Shown here one piece after another: positions 26,439 through 37,818 of a DNA stretch of 64,000 bases; positions within the stretch are counted from its first letter, which is position 1; each line of letters starts with the position of its first letter. This DNA is from Anseranas semipalmata. Taxonomy: Eukaryota > Chordata > Aves > Anseriformes > Anseranatidae. Where the stretch lies: NCBI GenBank assembly GCA_013399115.1, contig VXAA01000961.1, positions 243,699 through 307,698 on the forward strand. Direction: 5' to 3'. The notes under the pieces were generated by a model. It saw only the letters and a program-made list of their open reading frames with translations, searched no databases and was not told where the DNA came from. Made by a program: the position numbers and the translations under genes.

Positions 26439-26489
26439 CCCCGCCGGGCGCATGCGCGCAGGGGGCGGCTGAGGCAGGGCGGCCGCCAT
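26439..26489 (-). CDS. MRPS28: MRPS28 exon 1, visible start of coding region (cut by gap)
   Basis: On the minus strand, ATGG in the context CTAAGATGG (A at -3, G at +4) opens a frame reading MAAALPQPPPARMRPAG before it enters the gap. The position, strand and CpG setting fit the first exon of MRPS28. The family's first exon, as I recall it, encodes roughly 70 residues including an arginine-rich mitochondrial targeting segment. At that length the exon would end in or near the gap. The N-terminus of this protein is poorly conserved, so similarity alone does not prove the call. A second in-frame ATG (MRPAG) is an alternative start. Confidence 0.72.
26448..26457. promoter_or_regulatory. NRF1-like palindromic site
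   Basis: GCGCATGCGC is the exact core of the nuclear respiratory factor 1 consensus. NRF1 controls many nuclear genes for mitochondrial proteins, so the site suits MRPS28. It overlaps the second in-frame ATG of the exon. Binding is inferred. Confidence 0.6.
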
Positions 26490-26492
26490 CTT
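26482..26492 (-). promoter_or_regulatory. YY1-like site over the MRPS28 start codon
   Basis: On the minus strand the sequence is AAGATGGCGGC, a YY1 consensus that includes the start ATG. YY1 elements at the start codon just downstream of transcription initiation are common in housekeeping and mitochondrial genes. If used, transcription would start only a short distance upstream, giving a short 5' UTR. Confidence 0.6.
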
Positions 26493-27039
26493 AGGTGAGG
26501 GAAGGTGCGCTGCGCTGCGCTCCGCGGGCACGGAGCCGCGCTCGTAACATCGCGGGGCTGGCGAAGGAGCGCGCCCAGCGGCCCCTGCCGGCCGCGGCGC
26601 TCCGGGCGGACGGCGGAACGGACCCGTGCGACACGCCGAGGCTGTGACTCGGCCCCCGTGACCGGGAATAGCTCCGTGCTGTGACAGTAACGCAGCCACC
26701 CGCTGCGAGGCGGAACGAGCCCAGCGGCCGCCCCGGGGCTGCTTAGCTGAAGGGAGGGTGCCGGCCGCAGGGGAGGCAGGGGTAGCCTGCACAGGGCTCC
26801 GCCTGAGGCAGGAAGGCTGAGTAACGGTACAGGGCAAGGGTTCTATTTCAGAAATGAGTCGTCATTGTGTATACATAATGTATACGTACACCTTTCATAT
26901 GCAGAAAGCCCCACGCTGGACTAGATGAAAACTCCTTCAAGTGGGAAGATGAAATAGATGAAGAAAGAACCCATACAACGTGGGTCATGTTGCAGAAGGA
27001 CATGCCTTGCGTGGTACTGATCCCACAGAGGAAGAGCAA

Positions 27040-28187
27040 AGTTCCAAAGCCTTTGACGTGGTCCCTCACCACATTCTTCTCTCTAAATTGGAGAGGTATG
27101 GATTTGAAGGATGGACTGTTAGGTGGATTAGGAATTGGTTGGCTGGTCGCAGACAAAGGGTTGTCGTCAATGGTTCTATGTCTGGGTGGAGGCCGGTCAC
27201 AAGCGGTGTCCCTCAGGGGTCGGTCTTGGGACCGGTGCTCTTCAACATCTTTATCAACGACATAGACGACGGAATCGAGTGCACCCTCAGCAAGTTTGCG
27301 GATGACACCAAGCTGAGCGGTGCAGTTGATGCGATAGAGGGAAGGGATGCCATCCAGAGGGACCTGGACAGGCTGGAGAAGTGGGCCCAAGAGAACCTCA
27401 TGAGGTTCAACAAGGCCAAGCGCAAGGTGATGCACTTGGGCTGGGGCAATCCCAGGTACTTATACAGACTGGGAGAAGAAGAACTCGAGAGCAGCCCTGC
27501 GGAGAAGGACTTGGGGGTCCTGCTGGATGAGAAGCTGGACATGAGCCGGCAGTGCGCGCTTGCGGCCCGGAAGGCCAACTATGTCCTGGGCTGCATTAAA
27601 AAAGGGGTGGCCAGCAGGGAGAGGGAGGTGATTGTCCCCCTCTACTCTGCTCTGGTGAGACCCCACCTGGAATACTGCGTGCAGGCCTGGGGCCCCCAGC
27701 ACAAGAAGGATGTGGAGCTCTTGGAACGGGTCCAGAGGAGGGCCACTAAGATGATCAGAGGGCTGGAACACCTCTCCTATGAAGAAAGGTTGAGGGAACT
27801 GGGCTTGTTTAGCTTGGAGAAGAGAAGGCTCCGGGGAGACCTCATTGCGGCCTTCCAGTACCTGAGGGGAGCGTATAAACAGGAGGGGGAACGCCTGTTC
27901 ACACACGTTGATAGTGATAGGACAAGGGGGAATGGTTACAAACTAAGACAGGGGAGATTTAGGTTGGATATTAGGAGGAAGTTTTTCACTCAGAGGGTGG
28001 TGAGGCACTGGAACAGGTTGCCCAGAGAGGTTGTGGATGCCCCATCCCTGGAGGCATTCAAGGCCAGGCTGGATGTGGCGCTGGGCAGCCTGCTCTAGTA
28101 GTTGGCAACCCTGCCCAGAGCAGGGGGGTTGAAGCTAGATGATCTTTAAGGTCCTTTTCAACCCATGCCGTTCTATGATTCTATGAT
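27040..28187 (+). mobile_element. CR1 LINE, 5'-truncated, ORF2 remainder fully open
   Basis: A plus-strand frame is open from 26980 to the stop at 28096-28098. CR1 similarity begins at about residue 21 of that frame with [20 protein letters not shown]. It continues with [20 protein letters not shown], the active-site FADDTKL at residues 106-112, [20 protein letters not shown], and the C-terminus LDVALGSLL. The 3' UTR ends with TTCTATGATTCTATGATC near 28187, the octamer tail. The endonuclease and the first part of the reverse transcriptase are missing. It is the least decayed copy in the window. It sits between the MRPS28 promoter and the TPD52 poly(A) signal, opposite in strand to both genes. 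Confidence 0.96.
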
Positions 28188-28437
28188 CAGTCAATTCTCC
28201 ACTCCTTTGTTGAGGCAGACCTATCAAAGGGTACAGGTATACCACTAACCCATTTCTCAACTCCTCACTACAGTACCAGCAGTCTTCTCCAGAAACGCCA
28301 AGCTCAGCTGCTGTACAGCTCAGCCCTAGTGCACTAGTATATATCAGCACTCCAGGTTAAGAACTGTTTCCAATTGGAAATAAATGTTTCCCTTTTTTTT
28401 TTTCTAAAGGATAACTATCTATAGTAACAAGACAGCA

Positions 28438-29798
28438 TATTCCTCACACACAGGTTTTTATTAAGCATCTCACATGTAATTGAGCATATATATATTACAG
28501 CTGACATGCTAATAAAGTTGTCAGGAACTTTTTTTTCTTCCAGGCATCTGTGGCAGTTGAAGTTTCACAGATTTCACACAGCTGTTTCAACCTTGTTTCC
28601 AGTTCTAACCATGGTGCTAAAACACATGCCAAAACCTCTAATCTTACCAACACCATGTGCCAGAAACATAGAAGAGACAAGAAATTTGAAGAGAACAATC
28701 AGGCAAAGCAACAGATAGGAAAACAGACCTTGCCAGGGTGTTATGCTGCAGTATGACACTACACAGCTTTGAAGTCTTAAACAGGAGTAGGGGTGCTAGT
28801 GGGACAGGCCCTTACTACGTACAGAAAAAAATGACTGCGTAGCAGATCTTTTCCATGGTCAGTCTATAATGGAAACAACATTAACATTTGAGAGCAATGT
28901 TCTTGATGCCTAATAAAAGAACCACTTTCATGCTCAGGCTTATTCTTACCCTCCATGCCTCCATGCTTTGTTAGAGACAATGTGACACCACCCTGTGTGA
29001 ATTAAGATGAATTCACAACTGATTGAAAGTTCAGAACAGTGTACCTTACCACATTATCATGTACAAAATGTGATATTGAAAGTGGTATTGTAACTGAACT
29101 AAGCCACCACTAATAGGCATCTTGCTTCCATTTGCAATAGTCAGAGCCTTCCTCGTTGGATAACCCAAAGACAAATCAGTAAGTTCTAGATGTCATGCAT
29201 TACCCTACCCGCATCTGTTGTACAAGAAACAAGCTCTTAATACAGTACATTCCTACACATCTGTAATCCTGCTACAAATAACTTGTTTAAAGCCTTTTGA
29301 AGTACAAGTCCTTTCTTAAGCTGGGAGTGATCCTACTAGTCTGGTGTCCCATGCAGGCAACACTTAACTGAAATAATAACAAGGGAGTGAAGTAACAAGC
29401 TTCAGTTTGGCAGCTGAAGTAGATTCAAAATGATTAAGTTGAACAGTAGTTACAGATTCAAAAGGAACTATGTATCCACAGTATATGTACAGTATAATTA
29501 ACTTCTCAGAAGAGTTTTTTCATTGCTATATTTTAAAGGTTGCCTTCAAATTAGAGGTAAGTCCTTTAAATGCTTGAAAGGCATAAAAATTCCCCTTCCC
29601 GCACAAAACCCCCAACAATGTATTTTAGTTTCAAAAATAATTTGAACCCATGAACAAGCTTGGTATCAGTTAATCTGGTAAAATAGCTACGTGCTAAATA
29701 AAAGCACATCTGGTGGAAAGAGCGCAAAGAATGTTAGAAGTGTGCTTAGTTTTTGCTTGCAGCATCTGGCAGTGGGTAGCAGGACAGAGGCAGGAATC
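28438..29798 (-). other. TPD52: TPD52 3' untranslated region
   Basis: About 1.36 kb runs from the stop codon to the predicted cleavage site. No long conserved frame is present. I saw no earlier AATAAA or ATTAAA on the minus strand in this interval, so a single main poly(A) site is likely. The exact end is inferred from the signal. Confidence 0.75.
28457..28462 (-). terminator. TPD52: TPD52 poly(A) signal AATAAA
   Basis: On the minus strand AATAAA is followed by a GT-rich element, CTGTGTGTGAGG, and then GCTGTCTTGTT. This is the usual order of cleavage signal and downstream element, and it would place the RNA 3' end near 28438. The young CR1 ends only about 270 bp further on. Confidence 0.75.
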
Positions 29799-29915
29799 TC
29801 AGTGGGTCTCCTCCTGTGTCTGTTCTGCAATCGTTTCTGTGGCACTGGCATTGGCAGCAGAGTTCAAAACTTCTCCAAAGTCTCCCCCGGCAGATTTGCT
29901 TCCTCCAACTTTAGA
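29799..29915 (-). CDS. TPD52: TPD52 last coding exon
   Basis: This 117-bp segment after the acceptor TCTAG encodes SKVGGSKSAGGDFGEVLNSA, then ANASATETIAEQTQEETH and a TGA stop at 29799-29801. It is residues 181-218 of the joined protein. SKVGG and GGDFGEVLNSAANASAT are the conserved C-terminal segment of TPD52. The final residues (EEETH-like tail) are the variable end and differ from the human ending. The exon starts in phase 0. Confidence 0.96.
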   Translation of the reverse strand, partial: SKVGGSKSAGGDFGEVLNSAANASATETIAEQTQEETH

Positions 29916-31063
29916 CTAGAACATAAAGAGAGCCTCGACATAAAATTGCAGTTATTTGGCATGCCAGTTATCTGTACAAAACCAGTACCTCTGCACAGAG
30001 AGGTTTAGTAACTCTTCTCAGCAGAGCGGCTTTTCCAGGACTGAGCTACCTCCACAGTAATCTTTAGATTTTTTAGACAAGCCTTTAAGTATCATGAACA
30101 TACCAGCCTCCCTGTGACTTCAAGTTACACAAAGAAGGAAGCAGACCTCATTCTAGGGAGTCTGAAGGTTGACACACCCTCAGTTAAAAAGAGATACAGG
30201 TATGCAGCCTTTCAAGCCATTTAGGCTTTGAAAGATTCAGAGTTAAAACTAGCTGCTGTATTGCTCAATAAGGAACGTTGAACAGTTTTCAGGCTCAGGA
30301 GCACACCTCGAGTTCTTTAGCAGAGCCCAGCAGCTATGCTGCTTTCTCCAGGCAATGTGGTCACCTTTTAACTTCTCTCTATTATATTTTGTGGTATGGC
30401 ATGTGTGTTAGTGACAGTTTACTAGAGAATCACCAGATCTCAATGCTATTGCTTGCAAGCTTCTCATCTAGCCGTGTGCCCCTGAGAACAGTCAAATCTG
30501 GATCTAGTTACATGTATTAATTATTTTTAAAGTTGGTGTGGGTTTTTTTTGCTTTTTGTTTTGTTTTTGCTTTTTCTGTTCATTTGTTTGTTTTGGAGAA
30601 GCTACTAATGGTTCTTTCTAGCACTTAAGGCTTTTGCAAATAAACATTACAAATACTTTCTGCAAAAATCAAGGTACAAAAACCTTACATAGTTTAGAAA
30701 TAAGACAAGCATCCCAAGCTGTACTCCTGTGTACAATACTAGTCCTTAGGAAGGCATGGAAATAAAAGCCTAGACTGTTTTCAGTATAATACTAGGTATA
30801 TTGTACTAGCTGTTTGTACAGGTTAGATAGCTGTTAATCCATCTAATTAAGAGCATCCTCCTGTTTTATCCTCAAATCATTAGGCAGAGAAACCATTTAC
30901 ACAGTACTTAAAAAGATGTTATCTAAGCACCTTCAACAACTTATCAGTAACTTAAACAAACAAACAAAAAAAACAACACATACCCAGGTTACCCAGAGCC
31001 CACTTAAGTCTTTTCTCCACATACACAGCTCCACAATCACCAAGACTTTTTAGTAATGCTTAC
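29916..31063 (-). other. TPD52: TPD52 intron, last
   Basis: AT-rich intron with a T-rich low-complexity tract at about 30541-30596. No exon, repeat family or RNA gene was recognised. Confidence 0.85.
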
Positions 31064-31112
31064 CTTTAAGTTCTCAACTTTTTCCTCAAAAGATTTGAAA
31101 GTAGAAGAATTT
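31064..31112 (-). CDS. TPD52: TPD52 49-bp coding exon
   Basis: It encodes NSSTFKSFEEKVENLK (residues 165-180), after completing the split codon of the previous exon with its first base A. The acceptor is CCACAG and the donor is AAAG|GTAAGC. The SFEEKVENLK motif is invariant in the D52 family. The exon is too short for a conventional open-frame scan. Its first base gives Lys when joined to exon 37717-37818 and Arg when joined to the cassette. Confidence 0.97.
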
Positions 31113-32458
31113 CTGTGGACAAAAGGGAACCACAGAATTAAAAACATATCTAGTTAGTGTATAAATATCAGAAAACAAGCAAACAGTTGCTTTTTCCAAT
31201 GTCAACATGCATTTTGTTTATTTGGGGCTTTTCCCTTGTTTTTAAGCGTAGCCTAAAATGGTTTATATCTGGATCGCTATTTATAAAAATCCAAAAACAC
31301 TCAAGCTGCAGCTTATTCATATCTTTCGCAATTAACCATTGCCGGTCTCAGTGACAGGGTCTTTCATTACAAGACGGAAGGGAAAGCTAGCAATTTTTTT
31401 CAGGTTTCTCTTTTTTTCCCAGATTTCAAACAGGTTTCTCACTTAAAGGGTTTGCTCAGAAAAGCTTTGTCATCCCTTCTGGATAGCCTACTATATTACT
31501 GTTGAATAAAGCTTGTTGTCAGATTGTCAGAGATTTTTTGCTTGTTGTAGGAAAACAATTTTAATTTAACATGCAGTGTGTTTAATTAACAAAATAGTTC
31601 ACAGTGGCATTTTCTGCTAACATAAGTTTCTGGGAGACTCCCCCTTGTCTTTTAGAGTGCTGGAGACAGCTGTGATTACAAATGGTGAGTTGTGCATATG
31701 AAGAGCAGGACAACTCACGATGTTCAGTGCTGAGGGCCAGTGTATTATTACAACTAGGGTCAAAAGAGAACCTTAATGCTTCAGTTAGTGTCATGGCCAC
31801 TTGCAAATTTGTGCAATAGCTTGCACACCTTTTCTGCCTTTATGCAGAAAGAAAATGCTTGCCTTCAGTGGACCATGACTAAGGATTCATAGCAGACTCA
31901 AAAAATAGTTACATAAAAATGATAAGTTTTTGCAAAGAGGTTTTAAGCTTCCCTCCCCCCTTTGCTTGGTATTTGTGTAGGTCACCCACACTCAGCAGCA
32001 GTCTTTCATTTAGGAAAGCACACAGTGACATCTGTATATCAAACCAGATTCTCTCAGGAGATGGAGGGACACAGTGCCAAAAAAGAGTGCCAAGAGAAAA
32101 GAGGCAAGCACTACAAGTCAGCAAGAGACTTTTTGTGAAACATTATTTTCCACTCAGTTCCACAGACAGTCCTAAAATAGATGTCAAACTATTGTCTTTT
32201 AAACTTGTAATCGATTACATTTCTAACAGGAAGGTAAAAGGTGTTGTAGTTCTCCAAACAGCAGGAAAGCACACTGAGTCCCATTCCAGATGTGTAACAA
32301 CCATCGCTATTAGGCAGAAATAAAAAAATCCTATACATTAGTATAGGAACTCCATTATGAAGTTTTTTGGTTTTTTTTTTAAATCTGTTAAATTCAATGT
32401 TACTTGACTCCACACATGACAATAAATATAGCCAACAGCTGGATTGTGCATACGTTAC
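31113..32458 (-). other. TPD52: TPD52 intron between cassette and 49-bp exon
   Basis: Non-coding and AT-rich, with only chance frames. No repeat family was recognised. Confidence 0.8.
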
Positions 32459-32500
32459 CTCATAATAGGCATGCTAATTGAATGTTGTATGGAGCGTATA
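32459..32500 (-). CDS. TPD52: TPD52 alternative 42-bp cassette exon
   Basis: The exon lies between the acceptor TTTAG and the donor GAG|GTAACG. With its split codons it encodes NIRSIQHSISMPIMR, closely matching the alternatively spliced segment SIQHSISMPAMR known from some D52-family isoforms. It starts at the third codon position and ends after the second, exactly as the neighbouring exons require, so inclusion adds 14 residues without changing frame. Inclusion turns the junction codon from Lys (AA|A) to Asn (AA|T). It has several serines and may be a regulatory insert near the sequence after the coiled coil. Usage is inferred, since no transcript is available here. Confidence 0.9.
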
Positions 32501-35500
32501 CTAAATTGCCAGCATTAAGAAAAAAGAAAAGCAAGAAGTTAGTTGAAATGATAGACAGAAGAAATTGGCTTAGAAAGCTAACTTCTGGACACCATCTTTG
32601 GTAAGTAGCCAGTTTTCTACAAGAACTGCTTGGTTTTGCTTTTTTAAATTGCTTAGCCATGCGCGCATACACATACAACATACCAAAAGCTGCAACTACT
32701 TTTTCCTTTTTAAAAATATTCAAGTGCCATGCTTATTACTAAGTACATATTCTTTTTAGCTGAAGTCTGTCTGCTTGTTAATTTTTTTCAAGCAATGAGA
32801 CATGCTGCATTTACAGTTTTGACAATATCAAGTAGAAAGCAAACAATCCAGAGTTATCAATCAGCAGATCTTCCTCCTCAAAGAGTTAGTCCAATGGTCA
32901 GAGGGCTTCCACTTCAGTATAAAATTTCCATACTCATCAGTATAAATCATCTCAAGAAAGTAATTACATCAATCTATATTCAAGATCAGGTTATGGTCAG
33001 GGCAGGGAGAAAGTCCTAGTTTCAACACTGTTCTGAAATTCATGGAGGATTTCTTTAGCCTACCTGCGTTGCTATACTGTTACTGTTTGTTCAGTGACAA
33101 CACACACCTACTCCTAGAAGATGACTGGGGGTAGATTAAGTTGCTCCCAGATAACTTCAAGACCATCAGTTTCATACTCTGGAAAATCCTTATTTACTCT
33201 TGATACAAATTAGTCTTAGCATTAAATGTTTCCTGTCAAATACCACAATAATAAGTTAGAAAAACTGATGATCCTTTCATGCAATTGCTGGAGTGGGGCA
33301 GAATAACAAAAAACACCTCACATTTGATGCACCTCCAAGGCTCAAATTAGTATCTCAGCACAATAGAATATACATTCATAGAAACAAAAGGGTTCCATGT
33401 TCATTGCATAGTAAGTTTTCAGAGGCTCATTGGCAGAACACAGTAAGAAAAGCACACATAAAAAAAAAGTTGCCTTAAGGTGGGGATTCCTTAAGACAGA
33501 TGTACAACTAAAGGTCTTGTAGGTACAGAGTACTAGGAATCAGATTCCCTACAGCCAGCTGCTGCCCTGCCACATGTCAGTAATGTGTGGCCATGTTTCA
33601 TTCCTTTACCCTAAACCTCTCCTGCTGTTTTTCATCTTCACTGATGGTTTGGCTTCCACAAAGTTCTTCAGTGCACGTAGAAGATGACTATCTTCAGAAG
33701 TATCATTTATATTCCTTGCTCTGATGTGGATTACTAGAAATTCTGGTTTTGCTGCTCAGTGCCAACTTTCAGCACAGAACTAGGTCGATACTATGTAATT
33801 CTTCATGCAGTCACACTGAGCCACTTCCCCTTAGCCTGCAAGAAGTGCCTCACTAGCGGAGGAAATTTAAGGCTGAAGAGGGTGAAAGTTACCTTCTTTT
33901 CTCCATGTTTACAATCTGCAAACCTGCTTGCACAGAACAGAACAAGCTATGGTATATTGCAGGTCTTTTAACAGGTGCCTGGACAATTTTAGTTTAATCC
34001 CACGGAGATCACTTAATGGAAGAACTATTTGCATACTTGAGTTTACTTGTCATGATACACCTACATATACTCCAAATGTTTTGTAAAGTGTCACCATAAT
34101 ATCTAGTTTTGGCACAGAATGATTTGGTTTGCAAGAGAACTAGGTAAGTGCAGTTTATCTTTAACATCAAATCACTTAAATCTTGCTTCTTTGAACTACT
34201 TGATCAAGTCTTGAAAAGCTTTACAAAGAGAGGTCAATTTTCCTTTTCACAAGTGACAGAACGCCACAAAGCTCTGACTCAGCTAGACCAACAAGTAGGG
34301 CAGTTTGAAGATGAGAAGCCCTTTTTTCAACACCTACAAGGCAAGCCCCTAGCTTAAATATGAAAGCACAGTAAATTGGTCTCTAATCTTCCATATATTT
34401 TGTATTGCATTAAAAGGTTTCTAGTCCTTTACAAATGATTATTTTTACAGTTACTACATCACCTCACATTTTGAAAATGCACAGATGTATGTCAGAGTCC
34501 CTGCCTGGAAAACGTATGCTTAAGAGCTCATGAGCGCTAGTTATTGCCTTTTATTAATAATTAAATTTCCGGTTAATATGCTGACAAATGATGACATTTA
34601 GAAGGCTAAGATTGTATCACATTTCCAAAGCAAGCAAAAAAGTTATTCTACAACCTCAGAACAGGGGAAAGATGAGGATTTCTGCTCCACAGTATGGATG
34701 CAGTGCAAGAGGAGCTAACTGCAGAGTCATGATTGCTCAGGAAGTTTGGCGAGAGCTGCATCTTGGTACTACTGCTGTTTTGCACATAATACTCATGTTG
34801 CCAACATGAGGATGGCTAGCTAATCAAGACATTCATATAAAGGAGAACAAAGGTATTAAGAAAAACCTGAGATGGGACAGAATTTGTTTTCAGCATAACA
34901 AGAAGAAGATACAGACACAAAGAAAGCAATAGTTACCTGACTTTGCAATACCAGTCCTCCCTCTCTATTTCAATACTTTTCAAGTTCACAGCTCCATGAG
35001 CTAAGCTGCTTTATTCCCTTTTACAATTCTCTCCAAAGTCACTCTGCAACAATGAAGACCTGCATATGTTTGCTGCATGGAGTATGTGGAAACAGTCCAA
35101 CATAGAAGGAATCATGTCATCACAGCTGAAAAGTCCCTAAGCTAAAACAGCACAAGTCACAATGAAGAAACCACTTAAGAATAAGAAAAATGCACCTGAA
35201 TATTCAGTATTTGTTCAAGTATCAGACCCATCAATTTTCAGTTTCAGGAAAAGCCTTAGACATCTAAAACTTTCTGAAGTTCAGACTTGTGCCATCTTAA
35301 AAGTAGACATCACTTCAGTAGTCAGATAACCATGGAACCTGAATTCACTGGTTGAATCCCAGTTGAACTCGGTCCTCACAAAAGCAAAAAATCTCAAGTG
35401 TTTTTAATCTCCTCTTTAAGTGCAGTTAAGATCTAGAACAGCACTAATTCTTCCTTTTTTTTTTTTTAAACCCAGCTGCTCCTGAATTTATATCCATACC

Positions 35501-37716
35501 TAGAATTTCCATTGCCATGATTTCCCCAGAGAAGCACACCAACAGCATGTCTCCACTGGCCTTGTCACTCTCCCTCCCAGTGGCCCAGTTTCTGATAGTG
35601 GCTAGGCTGCTGCTGAATACTCTCTAACTTGAGCAATAAGGACACTCTTCTTTGGTTGGATTTTGAGGCATTAAATTCCTGAAGCCAGAAGAGAGCTGTG
35701 TTTGTCCCTGTCAAATGCAGTAGTCCAATACCAGTATGGGAACCATCACAGCCTAAAGGAAGAAATGTGAACCCTGTTAAGCAAACAGCTGAGCCCTGCA
35801 TCCAAAAGGCATCTTCCAGTCTCCCTCTGTCTCACTGATGGCTAAAGATGAGATATTGCAGACAGGCTGCTATTCTTATACTTGAACAAATGGGACTTGC
35901 TTCACGGAGCTGCCCACCTCCTCTCCAGGCGCTGCAGAAGGGGCTAAAGCTCCTAGCTAGTGTTCTAGGAGCCAGATACCTACACCTCTAGAGATCTTAT
36001 TACCATCTTAATGATTACTTAATGAGAGAGTACAGAGAAGATGAAGCCAGACTCAGAGGCGCACATATGAGAGGATATGAGGCAACAGATAGAAGTTGCT
36101 ACACAGGAAAGTTAGCTACTGAAAACTTTACACTGAATACTTGCTTAGACTAAGCAGATAAAAGGCACTGCAGAAAAGGTAATTAAAATACTCCATGTAT
36201 GGAGCAGCTAAAGTAATCAGTTCAAAGATAAGAACTGTTTCACTGGAAAAAACTATGAACAATGAATGCATAAACTACTTTACACTTCAACTCTAGTAAT
36301 TTGATTAGAGCCACAATGCTAAACAACCATTGTAATAGACACCAAAAAGGGAAAATTTCTACTCTGTCAAGGCACAAACACTGTACAGACAAAGAAGGAG
36401 GAATTCTGCATGCCATTGACCTCAAAACCATATTCTGCCTCTTTAAAAAATCCAGACTTATTTTAATAGATTCCTTTCTTACAAGAAAGGGAGACTAATT
36501 GATTATTACATATTATCAAGATTTCATGTTCTGGGATAGTTACCAGGTGAACATGAAGAAATATCTTCTGACATTAGAAGAACTGCAGTTTTACATCAAC
36601 TAACACTGGAGGAAAAAAGTTACCTTTTACAGACAAAACTCATTTAAAGCTTTTAATGGAGACAGTCTGACTACATGCTTAGTTTCAGAAACAGTTCTTG
36701 TGCCCACCTTACCTAAAGGAATGTGAAAATGCCTGCAGTCTGCACAATGCCAGAGTAAGCATTAAAGAGAGAAAGGAAGTTCTGATAAATCTGAAGCAAA
36801 ATAAGTAACTGAAGTTGCACCTCAAGGTTTCTCACTAGACTTCAAAAAGCAAGAAAGAGGTTAATGGCAGCACTTCAAAATCAACAGTTGATTTTATTAC
36901 ATTGCTCTCCAATGTAGCAATATTCTGTTAGAATGTGATTTTTTATTTCTCCAATAATTGAAAAGTAAGTTTGATCCACTATTTACGACAAGTTACAAGT
37001 TGAGATGAGTAGTTTTATACGTTCCAGAAGTAAAAATTATATAAATCAAAGAACTGTAAGTTAAGCATGTGATTAGATTGCATCCAGGAAGAGTCTGCAT
37101 GCAGTTAACAGTACAATGTAGTGCTAAAAATTACCACCAAACTTACCTAATTTGCATGAAAGTGCTGTGTCATTTGACACAGTCAAAATATACTGTTGTA
37201 TGCCAATATTTAAGAATTAACAAGTGCCAATAGTCTATTATAAGGTAATAAAATCAAGCCACTGCTATAAGCTAGAACAGCTTACAAAGGAGTAAGACAC
37301 CTTAAAAGGAATTCATGCACACACGTACAATACAAAAACAAAAGACAGTTAAAGAGTGTTGTCTGCATGTTCTATTCCACAAGCTGAGAAAGTCAGAGAA
37401 CACAAGTGAGGATGCTACGTGCATTGTGCACACAGAGGCAGGTAGGGATGCTGCCATCTGCAATCCTAGTGGCAGTGGAGTAACAGCGTATGTTGTTTCT
37501 CTTGCATATATAAAATATACACCACTGAACTCTCCTGCATCAAAGAGGACATACAAGCAGATTTTGCAGCAAGTTGCTCAGTGCACTTAAGACACGCAGA
37601 GGGTTCTTGACAGATTAACTTTTAGAAGTGCTAGGTATGTTAACAGCATAAATTTGTTTCAGTGATCTTCTGTTTAAATAAAAAAATGCAACTACTTAGA
37701 AGCTAAAGAAACCTAC
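32501..37716 (-). other. TPD52: TPD52 intron upstream of the cassette exon
   Basis: About 5.2 kb of AT-rich intron. A further small alternative exon known in some family members could be here, but I could not identify one. No CR1 copy was recognised. A T-run is present at about 35454-35467. Confidence 0.8.
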
Positions 37717-37818
37717 TTGACATCTTCAAACTTCTTGGTTATGACTGAACCAACAGTTGAAAAAGCAGCAGAAGCCCTCTGACCGGCCTGAGACAGGGTT
37801 TCTGATGTTTTCTTGTAT
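37717..37818 (-). CDS. TPD52: TPD52 102-bp coding exon
   Basis: After the acceptor ACACAG it encodes (A)YKKTSETLSQAGQRASAA, then FSTVGSVITKKFEDV and two bases of the next codon (residues 130-164). The donor is AA|GTAGGT. KKTSETLSQAGQ and GSVITKK are hallmark D52 sequences. The acceptor was chosen so that the split alanine codon (GC|A) restores AYKKTSE. A more distal AG would lose a lysine and break the phase. Confidence 0.97.

Larger units (their letters stand above)
25950..26800 (-). promoter_or_regulatory. MRPS28: CpG island and promoter of MRPS28
   Basis: A marked rise in GC and CpG content, interrupted by an assembly gap, surrounds the MRPS28 start. The minus-strand upstream side (26490-26800) is the likely core promoter and 5' UTR. 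No TATA box is evident, as is usual for a housekeeping gene of the mitochondrial ribosome. The island also extends left into the start of intron 1 (25950-26278). Confidence 0.8.

Noticed and set aside
25857..26837. 326-codon minus-strand frame spanning the CpG island and the gap
   Set aside because: It is open only because N bases are translated as X and because the region is GC-rich. Only the part from 26489 to the gap fits the MRPS28 start; the rest is 5' flank and intron.
26848..27906. Minus-strand frames of 121-195 codons opposite the CR1 at 27040-28187
   Set aside because: They are antisense shadows of the CR1 reverse transcriptase frame and have no protein similarity of their own.
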